NCBI GenBank assembly: GCA_024304885.1
Contig: JALJOM010000003.1
Location: 902,110 to 966,109 of the forward strand
DNA length: 64,000 bases
Direction of reading: 5' to 3'
DNA from: Beijerinckiaceae bacterium
GTDB lineage: Bacteria > Pseudomonadota > Alphaproteobacteria > Rhizobiales > Beijerinckiaceae
Shown: positions 34,806 to 42,820 of the stretch, piece after piece
Layout: each line of letters starts with the position of its first letter
Numbering within the stretch: the first letter of the stretch is position 1
Made by a program: the position numbers and the translations under genes
Notes under the pieces: generated by a model
What the model saw: the letters and a program-made list of their open reading frames with translations, nothing else
What the model was told of the DNA's origin: nothing
Database searches by the model: none

Positions 34806-36512
34806 TCACAGCCGGAACAGCAGCTTGATCTCGCAGAGCTCGTCTTTTGCGTGGCGCTCGATCGCGTCGGCGTGGAGGTCCGAGAGATAGCCGGTGAGGC
34901 CCGCGACGAAAGCGTGCTCCTCGACGGGCTCGCGGGCGATCTTCCTGTCGGGAAGGCTCGGGAGGTTGCCCGTGTAGGACATCTCGACGGCGACATCGAA
35001 GGAATCGCTCCCGATCCTGAGATGCACCGGCCCTTGCGCGTTGGGCACGACCTGCTCGATCGCTCGATCGACGACCGCACGGATGCGCGCGACATCGTCC
35101 GCCTCGATCTTCCAGTCCTTTGCACGGTCCGCGAAGAAAGCGTCGAAAGCCGCGGCGCTCGAGGGTGCGTCCTCGGCGCCGAGCCGGAGCTGCCTATAGT
35201 CCCAGGTCCCGAGCCGGAACAGCGCATTGAGCGTGACGGCGACCACCACCGTCATGGTGATCTCGGACCCCGTCACCTGACGCGTCCAGTGCGGCAGAGC
35301 GGCGTAGAATTCCGGGTAGCAGAGGACCGAGAAAGCGGCGAGGATCGAGACACCCGTGATCAATGTGGCGCGCAAGGTGACCGGCCGGCTCACGACGATC
35401 TGGAGTCCGGCGACGAGCATCAAGGCGCCGTTGAAGACCAAGGCGGCGCCCATCACCGGGCGCGGCATGTCGACGATGAGAGTCGCGAATCGCGGCATGC
35501 ACGACAGCACGACGAGCCAGCCGGCGATCGACCAAGCGATGATCCGGCTCGTCGCACCGGTGATCCGCTCGAGGCCGACGAGAGTGGGGGAGGCGCTCAT
35601 GCCCGGCGTTCCCAACGCGCCACCGAAGGCACAGCCGAGGCCATCGGCGACGACACCGGAGGAAATGGTCCGCGAGTCCGGACGGCGCCAGGCGGCATCG
35701 TCGAGCTTCTGGCAGGTGGTGAGCACGCCGACGGCTCGTAGGCCCGAGGCGAGCCCTGCAACGGCGAAGGGCAGGACCAGGGACGGCTCGAACCTGTAGG
35801 ACAGGAAACGGGGGTCGGGCAGGGCGAGCCAGGGGCTCTCGGCCATTCGCGCGGTCATGCCTTGCGGAAAGTCACCGAAAAACGCGGCGAGGCCGTAGCC
35901 GACGAGAATGCCGATCAGCACGCAAAGGAGCTTGGGCGGGCCGTTGGCCCAGACCGCGAGACCCGTCATGGTCGCGACGACGACGAAAGCGGTGAGGAAC
36001 CTTGCACCCGCGCCGGGGTCGTGGTGCACTACCGGCTCGAAAACGACGCCGAGCCCGATCTTGCCGAGCTCCAGCCCGACGGCGACGATCACCACCCCGG
36101 AGACGACGGGCGGGAAATATTTCCGGAAGGCATCGAGGCTCCGCCCGATCACGACCTCGCAAAGCCCCGCGAAGATGACCATGCCGCAGACCACGGAAAA
36201 GCCGAAGCTCGAGGCCGTGCTGATCGCCGAGGGCAGATAGATCGCGGAGACGACTGGCGGGCAGAGCGCTCCCGAGCCGACCGGTCCGAGGCGGCGGCTC
36301 TGGAGCACCGTGTGGAACGCGACCGCGATCATGGCGAGGCCCATCGCGTTCTGCGCATCGGCATGGGGTAGCCTCGCCGCGGCGACGACGAGCGCGACCA
36401 TCACGAGATAGGGGCAGATGACTGCGACATGCTGGAAGCCGAGCGCGAGGAGCGCGAGAGCGGGCGGCCTCTCGTCGCGGGCATAGACGAGGTCCGCGGG
36501 TCGCTCGGCCAT
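34806..36512 (-). CDS. NCS2-family nucleobase permease with a C-terminal soluble extension
   Basis: A 568-aa protein. Residues 1 to about 440 form a xanthine/uracil permease (NCS2) with 12-14 membrane segments; GFQHVAVICPYLV and SASPTLVGLERITGATSR are family-like stretches. The last 110 or so residues are hydrophilic: after WDYRQLRLGAEDA comes VDRAIEQVVPNAQGPVHLRI and a further strand/helix pattern reminiscent of small ATPase-like (GHKL) regulatory folds. Most NCS2 proteins end soon after the last helix. The substrate cannot be assigned. Confidence 0.88.
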   Translation of the reverse strand: MAERPADLVYARDERPPALALLALGFQHVAVICPYLVMVALVVAAARLPHADAQNAMGLAMIAVAFHTVLQSRRLGPVGSGALCPPVVSAIYLPSAISTASSFGFSVVCGMVIFAGLCEVVIGRSLDAFRKYFPPVVSGVVIVAVGLELGKIGLGVVFEPVVHHDPGAGARFLTAFVVVATMTGLAVWANGPPKLLCVLIGILVGYGLAAFFGDFPQGMTARMAESPWLALPDPRFLSYRFEPSLVLPFAVAGLASGLRAVGVLTTCQKLDDAAWRRPDSRTISSGVVADGLGCAFGGALGTPGMSASPTLVGLERITGATSRIIAWSIAGWLVVLSCMPRFATLIVDMPRPVMGAALVFNGALMLVAGLQIVVSRPVTLRATLITGVSILAAFSVLCYPEFYAALPHWTRQVTGSEITMTVVVAVTLNALFRLGTWDYRQLRLGAEDAPSSAAAFDAFFADRAKDWKIEADDVARIRAVVDRAIEQVVPNAQGPVHLRIGSDSFDVAVEMSYTGNLPSLPDRKIAREPVEEHAFVAGLTGYLSDLHADAIERHAKDELCEIKLLFRL

Positions 36513-36530
36513 GGCGGACCTTCCCCCCGC

Positions 36531-37460
36531 TCAGTGCTGCATCAGGGTCAGGAGATGCGCCGCGGTGGACCGGGCGAGGCCCTCGAGGTCGTAGCCGCCC
36601 TCGAGGATCGAGACGATGCGGCCCTTCGCGTGCTTGTCGGCGACATCCATGATCCGGCGCGTGACCCAGGAATAATCGTTCTCCACGAGCTCGAGGCCGC
36701 CGAGCGGGTCGCGCTTGTGGCCGTCGAATCCGGCCGAGATCACGACGAGATCGGGCTGGAACTGCTCGACACGGGGCAGGAGCCTGTCCTCCCAGGCCAT
36801 GAGGAACTCCCGGCCGGAGTTGCCGGCCGCGAGCGGCGCATTGACGATGTTGTCGTGCTCGCCGCGCTGGTCCACGGCTCCGGTACCCGGATAGAACGGC
36901 ATCTGATGCGACGAGGCATAGAGGACCGTCGGGTCGGACCAGAAAATCTCCTGCGTGCCGTTGCCGTGATGCACGTCGAAATCGAGGATCGCGACGCGTT
37001 CGGCGCCGTGGACCTTCTGGGCGTGGCGCGCGGCGATCGCGGCGAAGTTGAAGAAGCAGAAGCCCATGGGGACCTCAGTCTCGGCATGATGGCCGGCGGG
37101 GCGCACCGCGACGAAAGCATTGGCCGAGTTGCCGCGCATGACCTCGTTGACGGCCGCGACCGTTCCGCCGACGGCATGGGTGATCGCTTCCCAGGAGCCG
37201 GGGCTCAGCACCGTGTCGGAATCGATCTTGACGAGGCCCTGCTTCGGGACCGCGGCCTCGATCTGATCGACATAACGCTCCGGATGAACGCGCAGGATCG
37301 CGGCGCGGTCGTTGCCCGGCGCGAGCGCGCGATGCAAAAGGCCGAAGCGCTCGTGCTCGACCATCTGGTCTAGGACGCGGACCCGGTCGGGGCGCTCGGG
37401 ATGGCCGGGGCCCGTGTCGTGGCCGAGGCAGGCTGGATGGCTGAGGTAGAGCGTTGTCAC
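36531..37460 (-). CDS. Histone deacetylase-family (acetylpolyamine amidohydrolase-like) protein
   Basis: A 309-aa zinc deacetylase. Active-site segments are all present: RPAGHHAE (His pair), ILDFDVHHGNGTQEIF (zinc Asp and His), SAGFDGHKRDPLGG (zinc Asp) and a C-terminal EGGYDLEGL. This is the bacterial class II-like group (HDAH/AcuC relatives). Natural substrates in bacteria are acetylated amines or proteins. Start ATG 37460. It follows the NCS2 gene by 18 bp on the same strand. Confidence 0.93.
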   Translation of the reverse strand: MTTLYLSHPACLGHDTGPGHPERPDRVRVLDQMVEHERFGLLHRALAPGNDRAAILRVHPERYVDQIEAAVPKQGLVKIDSDTVLSPGSWEAITHAVGGTVAAVNEVMRGNSANAFVAVRPAGHHAETEVPMGFCFFNFAAIAARHAQKVHGAERVAILDFDVHHGNGTQEIFWSDPTVLYASSHQMPFYPGTGAVDQRGEHDNIVNAPLAAGNSGREFLMAWEDRLLPRVEQFQPDLVVISAGFDGHKRDPLGGLELVENDYSWVTRRIMDVADKHAKGRIVSILEGGYDLEGLARSTAAHLLTLMQH

Positions 37461-37600
37461 GGAGTCTCGCTCGTCGAGAGGGCGCCCCGAGGGGCGGCGC
37501 CGGTATCGTCACTTAGAGCGTCCGGCACCTCTCTGTCCAAGCAAAAGGCTCGCCGGGAGAACCCGCGCAGGTGCTCCGCGCGCACGAGGCGGGAGAAGGC

Positions 37601-37906
37601 TCAGCTCGGGGCACGGCGCCGCGCGCGGCCGAGAAGAAGAAGAGCCTTGGCATTTAAGGCGCGGACCTCGCCGCCGAAGCCGAACCAGCGCTGCGGGTTG
37701 CGGCGCTCGGCGTCGAGGCTCTGTCGTGCGACGGCGATCAAGGTCTCGGGAAGCGCGCAGGACAGGCCGGGCAGGACGTGGTCGAGGCTCGCCGGGTCCC
37801 GTGCCAAGGCGCGCGCGCGCCGCTTCACCAGCGCGGCGACGGCGCTGCGCGCGATCGAGTCGAAGGCCGCGGGGCTGCCGGGATCGGGGGTGGGAGTGAT
37901 GCACAT
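37601..37906 (-). CDS. Unknown small basic protein under the island repressor
   Basis: A 101-aa protein with many arginines and alanines (SAVAALVKRRARALARDPAS) and ending LLLLGRARRRAPS. No domain recognised. The ATG at 37906 has a GGAG ribosome site about 9 nt upstream on this strand. Two operator-like palindromes (37945-37976) lie 40-70 bp before the start, which makes repressor control likely and argues that the gene is real. Confidence 0.62.
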   Translation of the reverse strand: MCITPTPDPGSPAAFDSIARSAVAALVKRRARALARDPASLDHVLPGLSCALPETLIAVARQSLDAERRNPQRWFGFGGEVRALNAKALLLLGRARRRAPS

Positions 37907-37944
37907 GGGGGCTGCTCTCCGGTATTTGCCCAGAGAGCATGGCC

Positions 37945-37978
37945 GGTAATAACACCGATCACAAGGTAGAGCTACCTT
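37945..37978. promoter_or_regulatory. Operator pair upstream of the small basic-protein gene
   Basis: GGTAGAGCTACC (37965-37976, extended to AAGGTAG/CTACCTT) and, 20 bp away centre to centre, the weaker GGTAATAACACC (37945-37956). They match the palindromes in front of the S24 repressor gene (consensus GGTAAWWTTACC). Confidence 0.65.
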
Positions 37979-37999
37979 ACAGATCTCGGAGGGATCGCG

Positions 38000-38635
38000 C
38001 TACATTCGGCGCCACTGACCGGATCTGACGACGCCTTGGACCTCGGCGGCCCATTCGATCCTGACGCCGCGAATCGGTGCGGCGTTGTGGCTCTCGAGGT
38101 CGAAGGTGCCGGCGGCGGCGCCGCGCTGGACCCGCTTCAGGTAGCGCTTGCCGTCGGCGGTCCTGACCGCGGCCTCCCATCCGATCACGTCCGAGGCGTC
38201 GGTTCCGTCGCGCCGGCAGATGATCACGTCGCCCGGATCGTAGCGCGGCCACATGCTGTCGCCTTCGACCTGGAAGGCGATCGCGTCGCCAGCGATCGGG
38301 AAGGGGACCTCGATCTCGTAGAGGCCCTCCGGCGGAATCTGCTCGAACTCGGGAGAAATCTCGGCGCCGGCCCCGATGCGCCCGACGACGCTGACCCTCG
38401 AGCCCGGGGTCGGGTCCCCGATCCCCTCGAGGAGCCAGGCCGCGGTCGTCTGCAGCACCGGGGCGAGCGCGCCGAGGGTCTCGGTCGTGATGCCGCGGCG
38501 GTCGCCGTTCCTGACCGCGCGCTTCAGGTTGCGGATTGCGTCCGGCTTCCTGGCGGCGAGGGAGGCGGCATGGGCCGAGATGCCGAGCGCGGCGAGCCGG
38601 CTCTCGATTCTCGTGAGGATGTCGTCGAGCTCCAT
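38000..38635 (-). CDS. Phage-type CI/LexA-like repressor (S24 peptidase)
   Basis: A 211-aa repressor. The N-terminal HTH spans about residues 1-70 (RLAALGISAHAASLAARKPD, LGALAPVLQTTAAWLLEG). The C-terminal S24 domain has the Ser in VEGDSMWPRYDPGDV and the Lys in TADGKRYLKRV, so RecA-stimulated self-cleavage is plausible. The start ATG 38635 is preceded by GGAG 7 nt away. It is divergent from the GcrA-like gene over a region with paired palindromic operators, the layout of a phage immunity switch. Confidence 0.92.
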   Translation of the reverse strand: MELDDILTRIESRLAALGISAHAASLAARKPDAIRNLKRAVRNGDRRGITTETLGALAPVLQTTAAWLLEGIGDPTPGSRVSVVGRIGAGAEISPEFEQIPPEGLYEIEVPFPIAGDAIAFQVEGDSMWPRYDPGDVIICRRDGTDASDVIGWEAAVRTADGKRYLKRVQRGAAAGTFDLESHNAAPIRGVRIEWAAEVQGVVRSGQWRRM

Positions 38636-38680
38636 GTCCGGGCTCCATGGACCGGGCCTCCATGGACCGCACCTCCATGG
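38636..38680 (-). repeat. Tandem ATGGAG units before the repressor start
   Basis: Read on the minus strand, ATGGAG occurs with starts at 38678, 38663, 38648 and 38635 (steps of 15, 15 and 13). Each unit contains GGAG placed 7 to 9 nt before the next ATG, so each carries both a possible ribosome site and a start codon. Only the last ATG is in the repressor frame. Confidence 0.75.
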
Positions 38681-38682
38681 CC

Positions 38683-38750
38683 GGTAGGATAACCGTACAC
38701 CCTCGCGAAAGCATTAGGTAAAATTACCTTGACTTTAAGGTAATATTACC
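38683..38750. promoter_or_regulatory. Divergent operator region of the island repressor
   Basis: GGTAAAATTACC (38717-38728) and GGTAATATTACC (38739-38750) have centres 22 bp apart, about two helical turns. A looser copy, GGTAGGATAACC, is at 38683-38694. TTGACT at 38729-38734 followed after 17 bp by TAAATC (38752-38757) may be the rightward promoter, with the strongest operator between its -35 and -10. Confidence 0.78.
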
Positions 38751-38817
38751 GTAAATCGTCACCCGTTAGCAACCTCGCCGCCGCAAGTGGCGGCCGCCGA
38801 TGCGGGAGGACAAGGCC

Positions 38818-39156
38818 GTGACCATCGAGACTGAAATCCGCAAGTCACGCTGGACAGGAGAACGTATCGCGAGGCTCGGCTTCCTGCTCGGCCTCGGCTG
38901 GGACGCCAAGCGCATCGCCGACGACCCGCTCATCGCCTCGACCCCGAACAACGTGCATCGCCAAGCACAGCGCTTCGGCCTCGCCTTTCGTGCCGCCGCC
39001 GCCGTCGGCCTTCGCCTGCCGCCCGAGGCCGCGAGCCTCTACGATGCCGCAGCCGCCAAGCGCAGCCTCACCCGCGAGGCCATGATTCGCCTCCTCGTCC
39101 TCACCGTCGCCGAGGAACCGACGCTTCTCGACAACATCCTCGACGACGGAGAATGA
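38818..39156 (+). CDS. GcrA-like helix-turn-helix protein
   Basis: A 112-aa protein whose N-terminal half has the GcrA-type pattern WTGERIARLGFLLGLGWDAK, then a recognition-like segment STPNNVHRQAQRFGL. GcrA proteins bind promoters with sigma-70 and respond to methylation; short relatives are common in alphaproteobacterial phages. GTG 38818 behind GGGAGGA is preferred over ATG 38800. It overlaps the next gene by 4 bp (ATGA), and both are probably repressed by the S24 protein. Confidence 0.78.
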   Translation: MTIETEIRKSRWTGERIARLGFLLGLGWDAKRIADDPLIASTPNNVHRQAQRFGLAFRAAAAVGLRLPPEAASLYDAAAAKRSLTREAMIRLLVLTVAEEPTLLDNILDDGE

Positions 39157-39674
39157 GCATGGCCGAGGATATCGAGCTCGCAGCCCTCGACGACCCCGGC
39201 GCGGCGACGAGCGCCGTCCGCCCACCGGCCTGGACCGCCGATCACGTCGGACGGGTCCTGGTGAAGGCCTTCATGACGTTGGACAAGCTTCCCCGCGCCC
39301 GCGGCCCGCGCCCGCCGGGCGGCCACTGGCCGAGCCACATGGTCGAATGGGCCGATCAATTGGCGGTCGCCGAGCTCGGCGAGAGCGAGTGCCGCGACCG
39401 CGAATTTGCGCTCAACCGGGTGACGATCCGCCCGACGGCGCTCGAGATCCGCCAGATGGAAGCGGCCTTCGACTGGCTCCGCGAGCTGCGCGACGAGGAT
39501 CCCGGGATGGCGCTCGTGACCAGCCTCTGGGCCATGCGCTCGGCGCGCGGTCGCTCGGTGAAGCGGCTCATCGCCGAGAAGAAATGGGCGCCGCACACCT
39601 TCTATCGCAAGCGGGCGAAGGCGCTCGACTTCCTGGCGGCGCGGCTCGAGGCCCGCGGCGTCCCGGTGTTCTGA
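39153..39674 (+). CDS. Phage-type protein of unknown function (DUF6362-like)
   Basis: A 173-aa protein with WTADHVGRVLVKAFMTLDKL near the N-terminus, RGPRPPGGHWPSHMVEWAD, and a C-terminal HTH-like end (SVKRLIAEKKWAPHTFYRKR, KALDFLAARL). It resembles small genes next to GcrA-like genes in alphaproteobacterial prophages, which I recall as DUF6362. The start ATG overlaps the stop of the preceding gene. A DNA-binding role is possible from the C-terminal helices. Confidence 0.72.
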   Translation: MSMAEDIELAALDDPGAATSAVRPPAWTADHVGRVLVKAFMTLDKLPRARGPRPPGGHWPSHMVEWADQLAVAELGESECRDREFALNRVTIRPTALEIRQMEAAFDWLRELRDEDPGMALVTSLWAMRSARGRSVKRLIAEKKWAPHTFYRKRAKALDFLAARLEARGVPVF

Positions 39675-40056
39675 GCTGGAAGCAGCTCAGAGGCGTGCGA
39701 GGACCTCGGACGCGGCGCGGCGCCCCGAGGCCGTCGCGCTCTCCACCGACGGAGTGCCTTCGCTGTCCTGGCCCGCGAAGCAGGTCACGCCGCGAGGCCG
39801 AGCCGCTCACGTGCAAGAATCCCTCGCGCGGAGAATCACCTCGTCGGCGCCGAGCGGATTTTGCGGGTGGTGGCTGAGGCACAGCGGCGTGCGGAGCTTC
39901 ACGGGCGTCGGAGCTTTCGCGCGAGTGAGGAGTAGCCTTCTCGACTTCGATTGAAGCTTGACACGAATCGATCGCAGCATGAATTTACCATATCTCAATC
40001 GAGACGCTGAGGGGATTCCTAAGACATCGAATAGAATAAAGGGAGGATCGTTTGCG
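39675..40056. other. Boundary between phage-type genes and AT-richer segment
   Basis: About 380 bp without a convincing gene. Base composition changes visibly near 39950, from the GC-rich background to AT-richer sequence (for example AATTTACCATATCTCAATC). A GGGAGGA ribosome site for the protease is at 40041. No att-like direct repeat was recognised. Confidence 0.5.
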
Positions 40057-41049
40057 ATGCTACATATTCCGGTTGCGCTGGTGGCAATGCTGTTGGGCGG
40101 CGCGCAATGGTATCCTTCAGTAGCGCAAGCGCAGGATTGCTCGGTTGATTCCGAAGGCCGTGTTTGTCGCGTCCAGCAACCCATAGTTGCTGGAACAATC
40201 GTTGACGTCGATACTCAGCGCAAACTCGGCCTTGTTCATGTTAATCAGGTCAACACATTTTATAATTGCTCCGGGACGCTGCTCAATCGGTACTGGGTGT
40301 TGACCGCTCGCCACTGCGTTACCACAAATGGCGGTATTAATGGCCCTCTCTTGCGGCCCGAACAAGTACGTATTGCGGCCGATTGGGCGCCCGGCGGGAA
40401 GTTCGGCGCAGTGGGTATAGCGTCACGCCTGCACGACTTCGCCATCAATACCGCCCCTGGCTCGCTTCATGACCGCGACATCATCCTCGTCTACCTTGGG
40501 GTCGCCGACCTCGGGGAGGTGGACAGCCAGCGGATCTACTCTGTCTTGCAGGGGTCGGTCCTCAGCGGGCGGCTGACAACCACCGATACCGTCACGCAGT
40601 ACGGTCAGGGTTTCGGGTCATTCGCCACTGGTATCTGGCCCGCAGCGACTCCCTCTGGCAGTTTGGGGGTTTTCCGGAGCGCACAGTTCAACCCTTCGAA
40701 CATCACCGATACTCATTACGACCTGGCAATGAATTCTAGCAGCCAAGTGGGGCAGGGCGGCGACAGCGGCGGACCTACCGTCGTCACCGTTGGGGGAGTC
40801 GGGGTCGGCATCGCTGGCGTCCAGTCGACCTGCAGTGGTGCCTCTTATGTGCCCGGCGCGCCTAACGCGCCTGGAGCGAGCAACCCGGGCTGGACCTGGG
40901 CAACGGGGATAGCCTACTGCACCTACGTGTCGACCGAGCCATTCTGGAACGAGATCAGGATCGCCCGGCAAGAGACGCCGTCGTGTGCGGTCGGGGACAC
41001 CTGCGATATTGCAGCCATTGTTCGCGCGGCCATGCGGGCTGCTGACTGA
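40057..41049 (+). CDS. Secreted trypsin-like serine protease (S1 family)
   Basis: A 330-aa protease. The start ATG 40057 follows GGGAGGA and opens a signal peptide (LHIPVALVAMLLGGA, cut likely after QAQ). The catalytic triad is visible: His in LTARHCV, Asp in HDRDIILVYLG and Ser in GQGGDSGGP. Six or more cysteines in the mature part allow disulfides. Codon use is AT-richer than its surroundings, suggesting transfer. It is followed after 31 bp by another exported small protein. Confidence 0.9.
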   Translation: MLHIPVALVAMLLGGAQWYPSVAQAQDCSVDSEGRVCRVQQPIVAGTIVDVDTQRKLGLVHVNQVNTFYNCSGTLLNRYWVLTARHCVTTNGGINGPLLRPEQVRIAADWAPGGKFGAVGIASRLHDFAINTAPGSLHDRDIILVYLGVADLGEVDSQRIYSVLQGSVLSGRLTTTDTVTQYGQGFGSFATGIWPAATPSGSLGVFRSAQFNPSNITDTHYDLAMNSSSQVGQGGDSGGPTVVTVGGVGVGIAGVQSTCSGASYVPGAPNAPGASNPGWTWATGIAYCTYVSTEPFWNEIRIARQETPSCAVGDTCDIAAIVRAAMRAAD

Positions 41050-41080
41050 ACTCACCCCTGCTCATCGATGGAGGGACTTT

Positions 41081-41458
41081 ATGCGCCGAATGGTCATCAT
41101 GTTTACGGTGGCGGCTGCAACCACGTTTCCACTGCCAGCGGCTTCCCAACCACAGATCGGATCTCAGGTAAGCACATTTAATCCGGTAGCGACCGGATCC
41201 GTATCGATCACCGAGATACGGACCGGTTGGAACGCAGACAGCTTTGCTGTGGTTACCGCCGAGACGATTATGAACCCCGCGCGCTGCACAAACCCGGACG
41301 GATACATCTCGGACAAGTCGCTGCCCGGCTATGAGACTTATTATGCCGCAGCTCTCACCGCTATCGCGGCCCGCCGCCGCGCTGTCGTCACTGTAGACAA
41401 TCTCCAGTGTTTCGCGGGGCGGCCCAAGATTGTCGGGATTACCGTAACGTCACAGTAG
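41081..41458 (+). CDS. Small exported protein of unknown function
   Basis: A 125-aa protein with a signal peptide (MRRMVIMFTVAAATTFPLPA, cut near ASQ) and a short mature domain with two cysteines (ARCTNPDG and LQCFAGRP). No family recognised. GGAGGGAC precedes the ATG. It is probably co-transcribed with the protease, and an inhibitor or substrate role is conceivable but unproven. AT-richer than the flanks. Confidence 0.72.
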   Translation: MRRMVIMFTVAAATTFPLPAASQPQIGSQVSTFNPVATGSVSITEIRTGWNADSFAVVTAETIMNPARCTNPDGYISDKSLPGYETYYAAALTAIAARRRAVVTVDNLQCFAGRPKIVGITVTSQ

Positions 41459-41573
41459 GTTCGCATAGCTATTTACGACTGCCTTGGCATGCAGTTTGGC
41501 ATAGATCGCCGCAAGTAGCGACAAGCCGTCCACAAGGCGAGGGTTTGCAAAGGCGTGATCTCGTGCGGCACGG

Positions 41574-42710
41574 TCAGGGGCTCCTTCCGCTCGCGGACAA
41601 GTAGGCGACGACGTCGCGGATCTTGTCGATCGCCTTCTCGACATCCTGATGAACCTCGTCGTTCGCGAGCCGGAGCACCGTGTAGCCGGAGAGCGTCAGC
41701 TCGTAGTCGCGGTGGCGGTCGGAGACGAAGCTGTCGCGGCGGGAATGATCCGCGTAGCCGTCGAGCTCGACGACGAGCCCGCCTTCGCGCCACAGAAGAT
41801 CGACCTTGGGCCGCGAGCCGCGCACCGTCACGACGACCTGGTTGCAGTGAAACAAGGGCGCGAGATCGGGGGCCGCCGCGATCGCCTGCGCGACCCGCTT
41901 CTCTACCGCGCTCAAAGGGTGCGGGCGTCCGGAGACCGGGACGAGACCCACCGCCGCTTGCTCGTCGTCGTCCTCGACCGCGTAGGATCGGACCGGCCGG
42001 CTTGTCGGCCGGACCGTCACGGCATCGCCGAGGATTCGATCATAGGGTGGTACGAAGTCCGGTAGGGTCGCGCAGAGCACGACCACCGCCGCGAGCGCTT
42101 TGGCGGCGACGAGCTCCAGGGCATGGACGAGCGCTTGAGCCTCCGCGGGTCCGGGCAGAGCCTGCGCGTCGAAGACGATCACGAGGCCGCTCGGATGAAT
42201 CGCGAGGCAGAGCTGGATGATCTCGATCGACCAATGCGCCCGCGCCGGCCGCGGCGGCCGCCGATCCTGGGCGAGGGCCACCGCCGCGCGCGCCCATTGC
42301 TGCGACAGCTGCGGCCGATCCACCGCCGCGGCGGCGAGCTTCAGCCGCACCTCGTTGCGGCCGAGCGTGTCGCGCTTCAGCCCGGAGAAATCCACGTCCC
42401 CGTACCAGACCGGCCAGCACCGCAACGCGACGTGGGCGAGGTGCCGCGCCAGGTCCTCGATCAGGGCATCCGCGGGCGCGATGCGCTCGAGCGGCAGAAG
42501 CAAGGCGAGCGGGCCGTCCTCGGCCACGTCCAAAGCGTCGAGGCAGGCCTGCGCCTCGAACGTTCCGATCCCGCCGATCAGGAGAACGCGCCCGGACGCC
42601 GCCTCGAGAATTCTTCGCCCGAGACCGTCCCGGTCCGCGTTCGTCTCCGTGCTGTGCTCTGTCGGTCGGTCCAATGGGCGGGTCGGCACATCGCTCATTT
42701 CCGGATCCAT
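41574..42710 (-). CDS. DUF559 (Vsr-like) nuclease-domain protein with a large N-terminal region
   Basis: A 378-aa protein. The C-terminal 110 residues have the DUF559/restriction-endonuclease-like pattern: PKVDLLWREGGLVVELDGYA (D and E-x-D), RRDSFVSDRHRDYELTLSGY and VLRLANDEV. The N-terminal 250 residues look like a degenerate P-loop-type fold (RVLLIGGIGTFEAQACLDAL) but have no Walker A GK[ST]. DUF559 proteins are usually about 120-300 aa. It sits at the right edge of the island; a defence or mobile-DNA role is inference. Confidence 0.82.
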   Translation of the reverse strand: MDPEMSDVPTRPLDRPTEHSTETNADRDGLGRRILEAASGRVLLIGGIGTFEAQACLDALDVAEDGPLALLLPLERIAPADALIEDLARHLAHVALRCWPVWYGDVDFSGLKRDTLGRNEVRLKLAAAAVDRPQLSQQWARAAVALAQDRRPPRPARAHWSIEIIQLCLAIHPSGLVIVFDAQALPGPAEAQALVHALELVAAKALAAVVVLCATLPDFVPPYDRILGDAVTVRPTSRPVRSYAVEDDDEQAAVGLVPVSGRPHPLSAVEKRVAQAIAAAPDLAPLFHCNQVVVTVRGSRPKVDLLWREGGLVVELDGYADHSRRDSFVSDRHRDYELTLSGYTVLRLANDEVHQDVEKAIDKIRDVVAYLSASGRSP

Positions 42711-42820
42711 AAGTAATTATGGATGAATAATGACGATGGTCGATACTACGCTTTCGAGTTCCAGAGAAGCGGCTTCGGCGTTGCTGGTTATCGGCTCCGC
42801 TATGGATCGCGCCGGAATCG

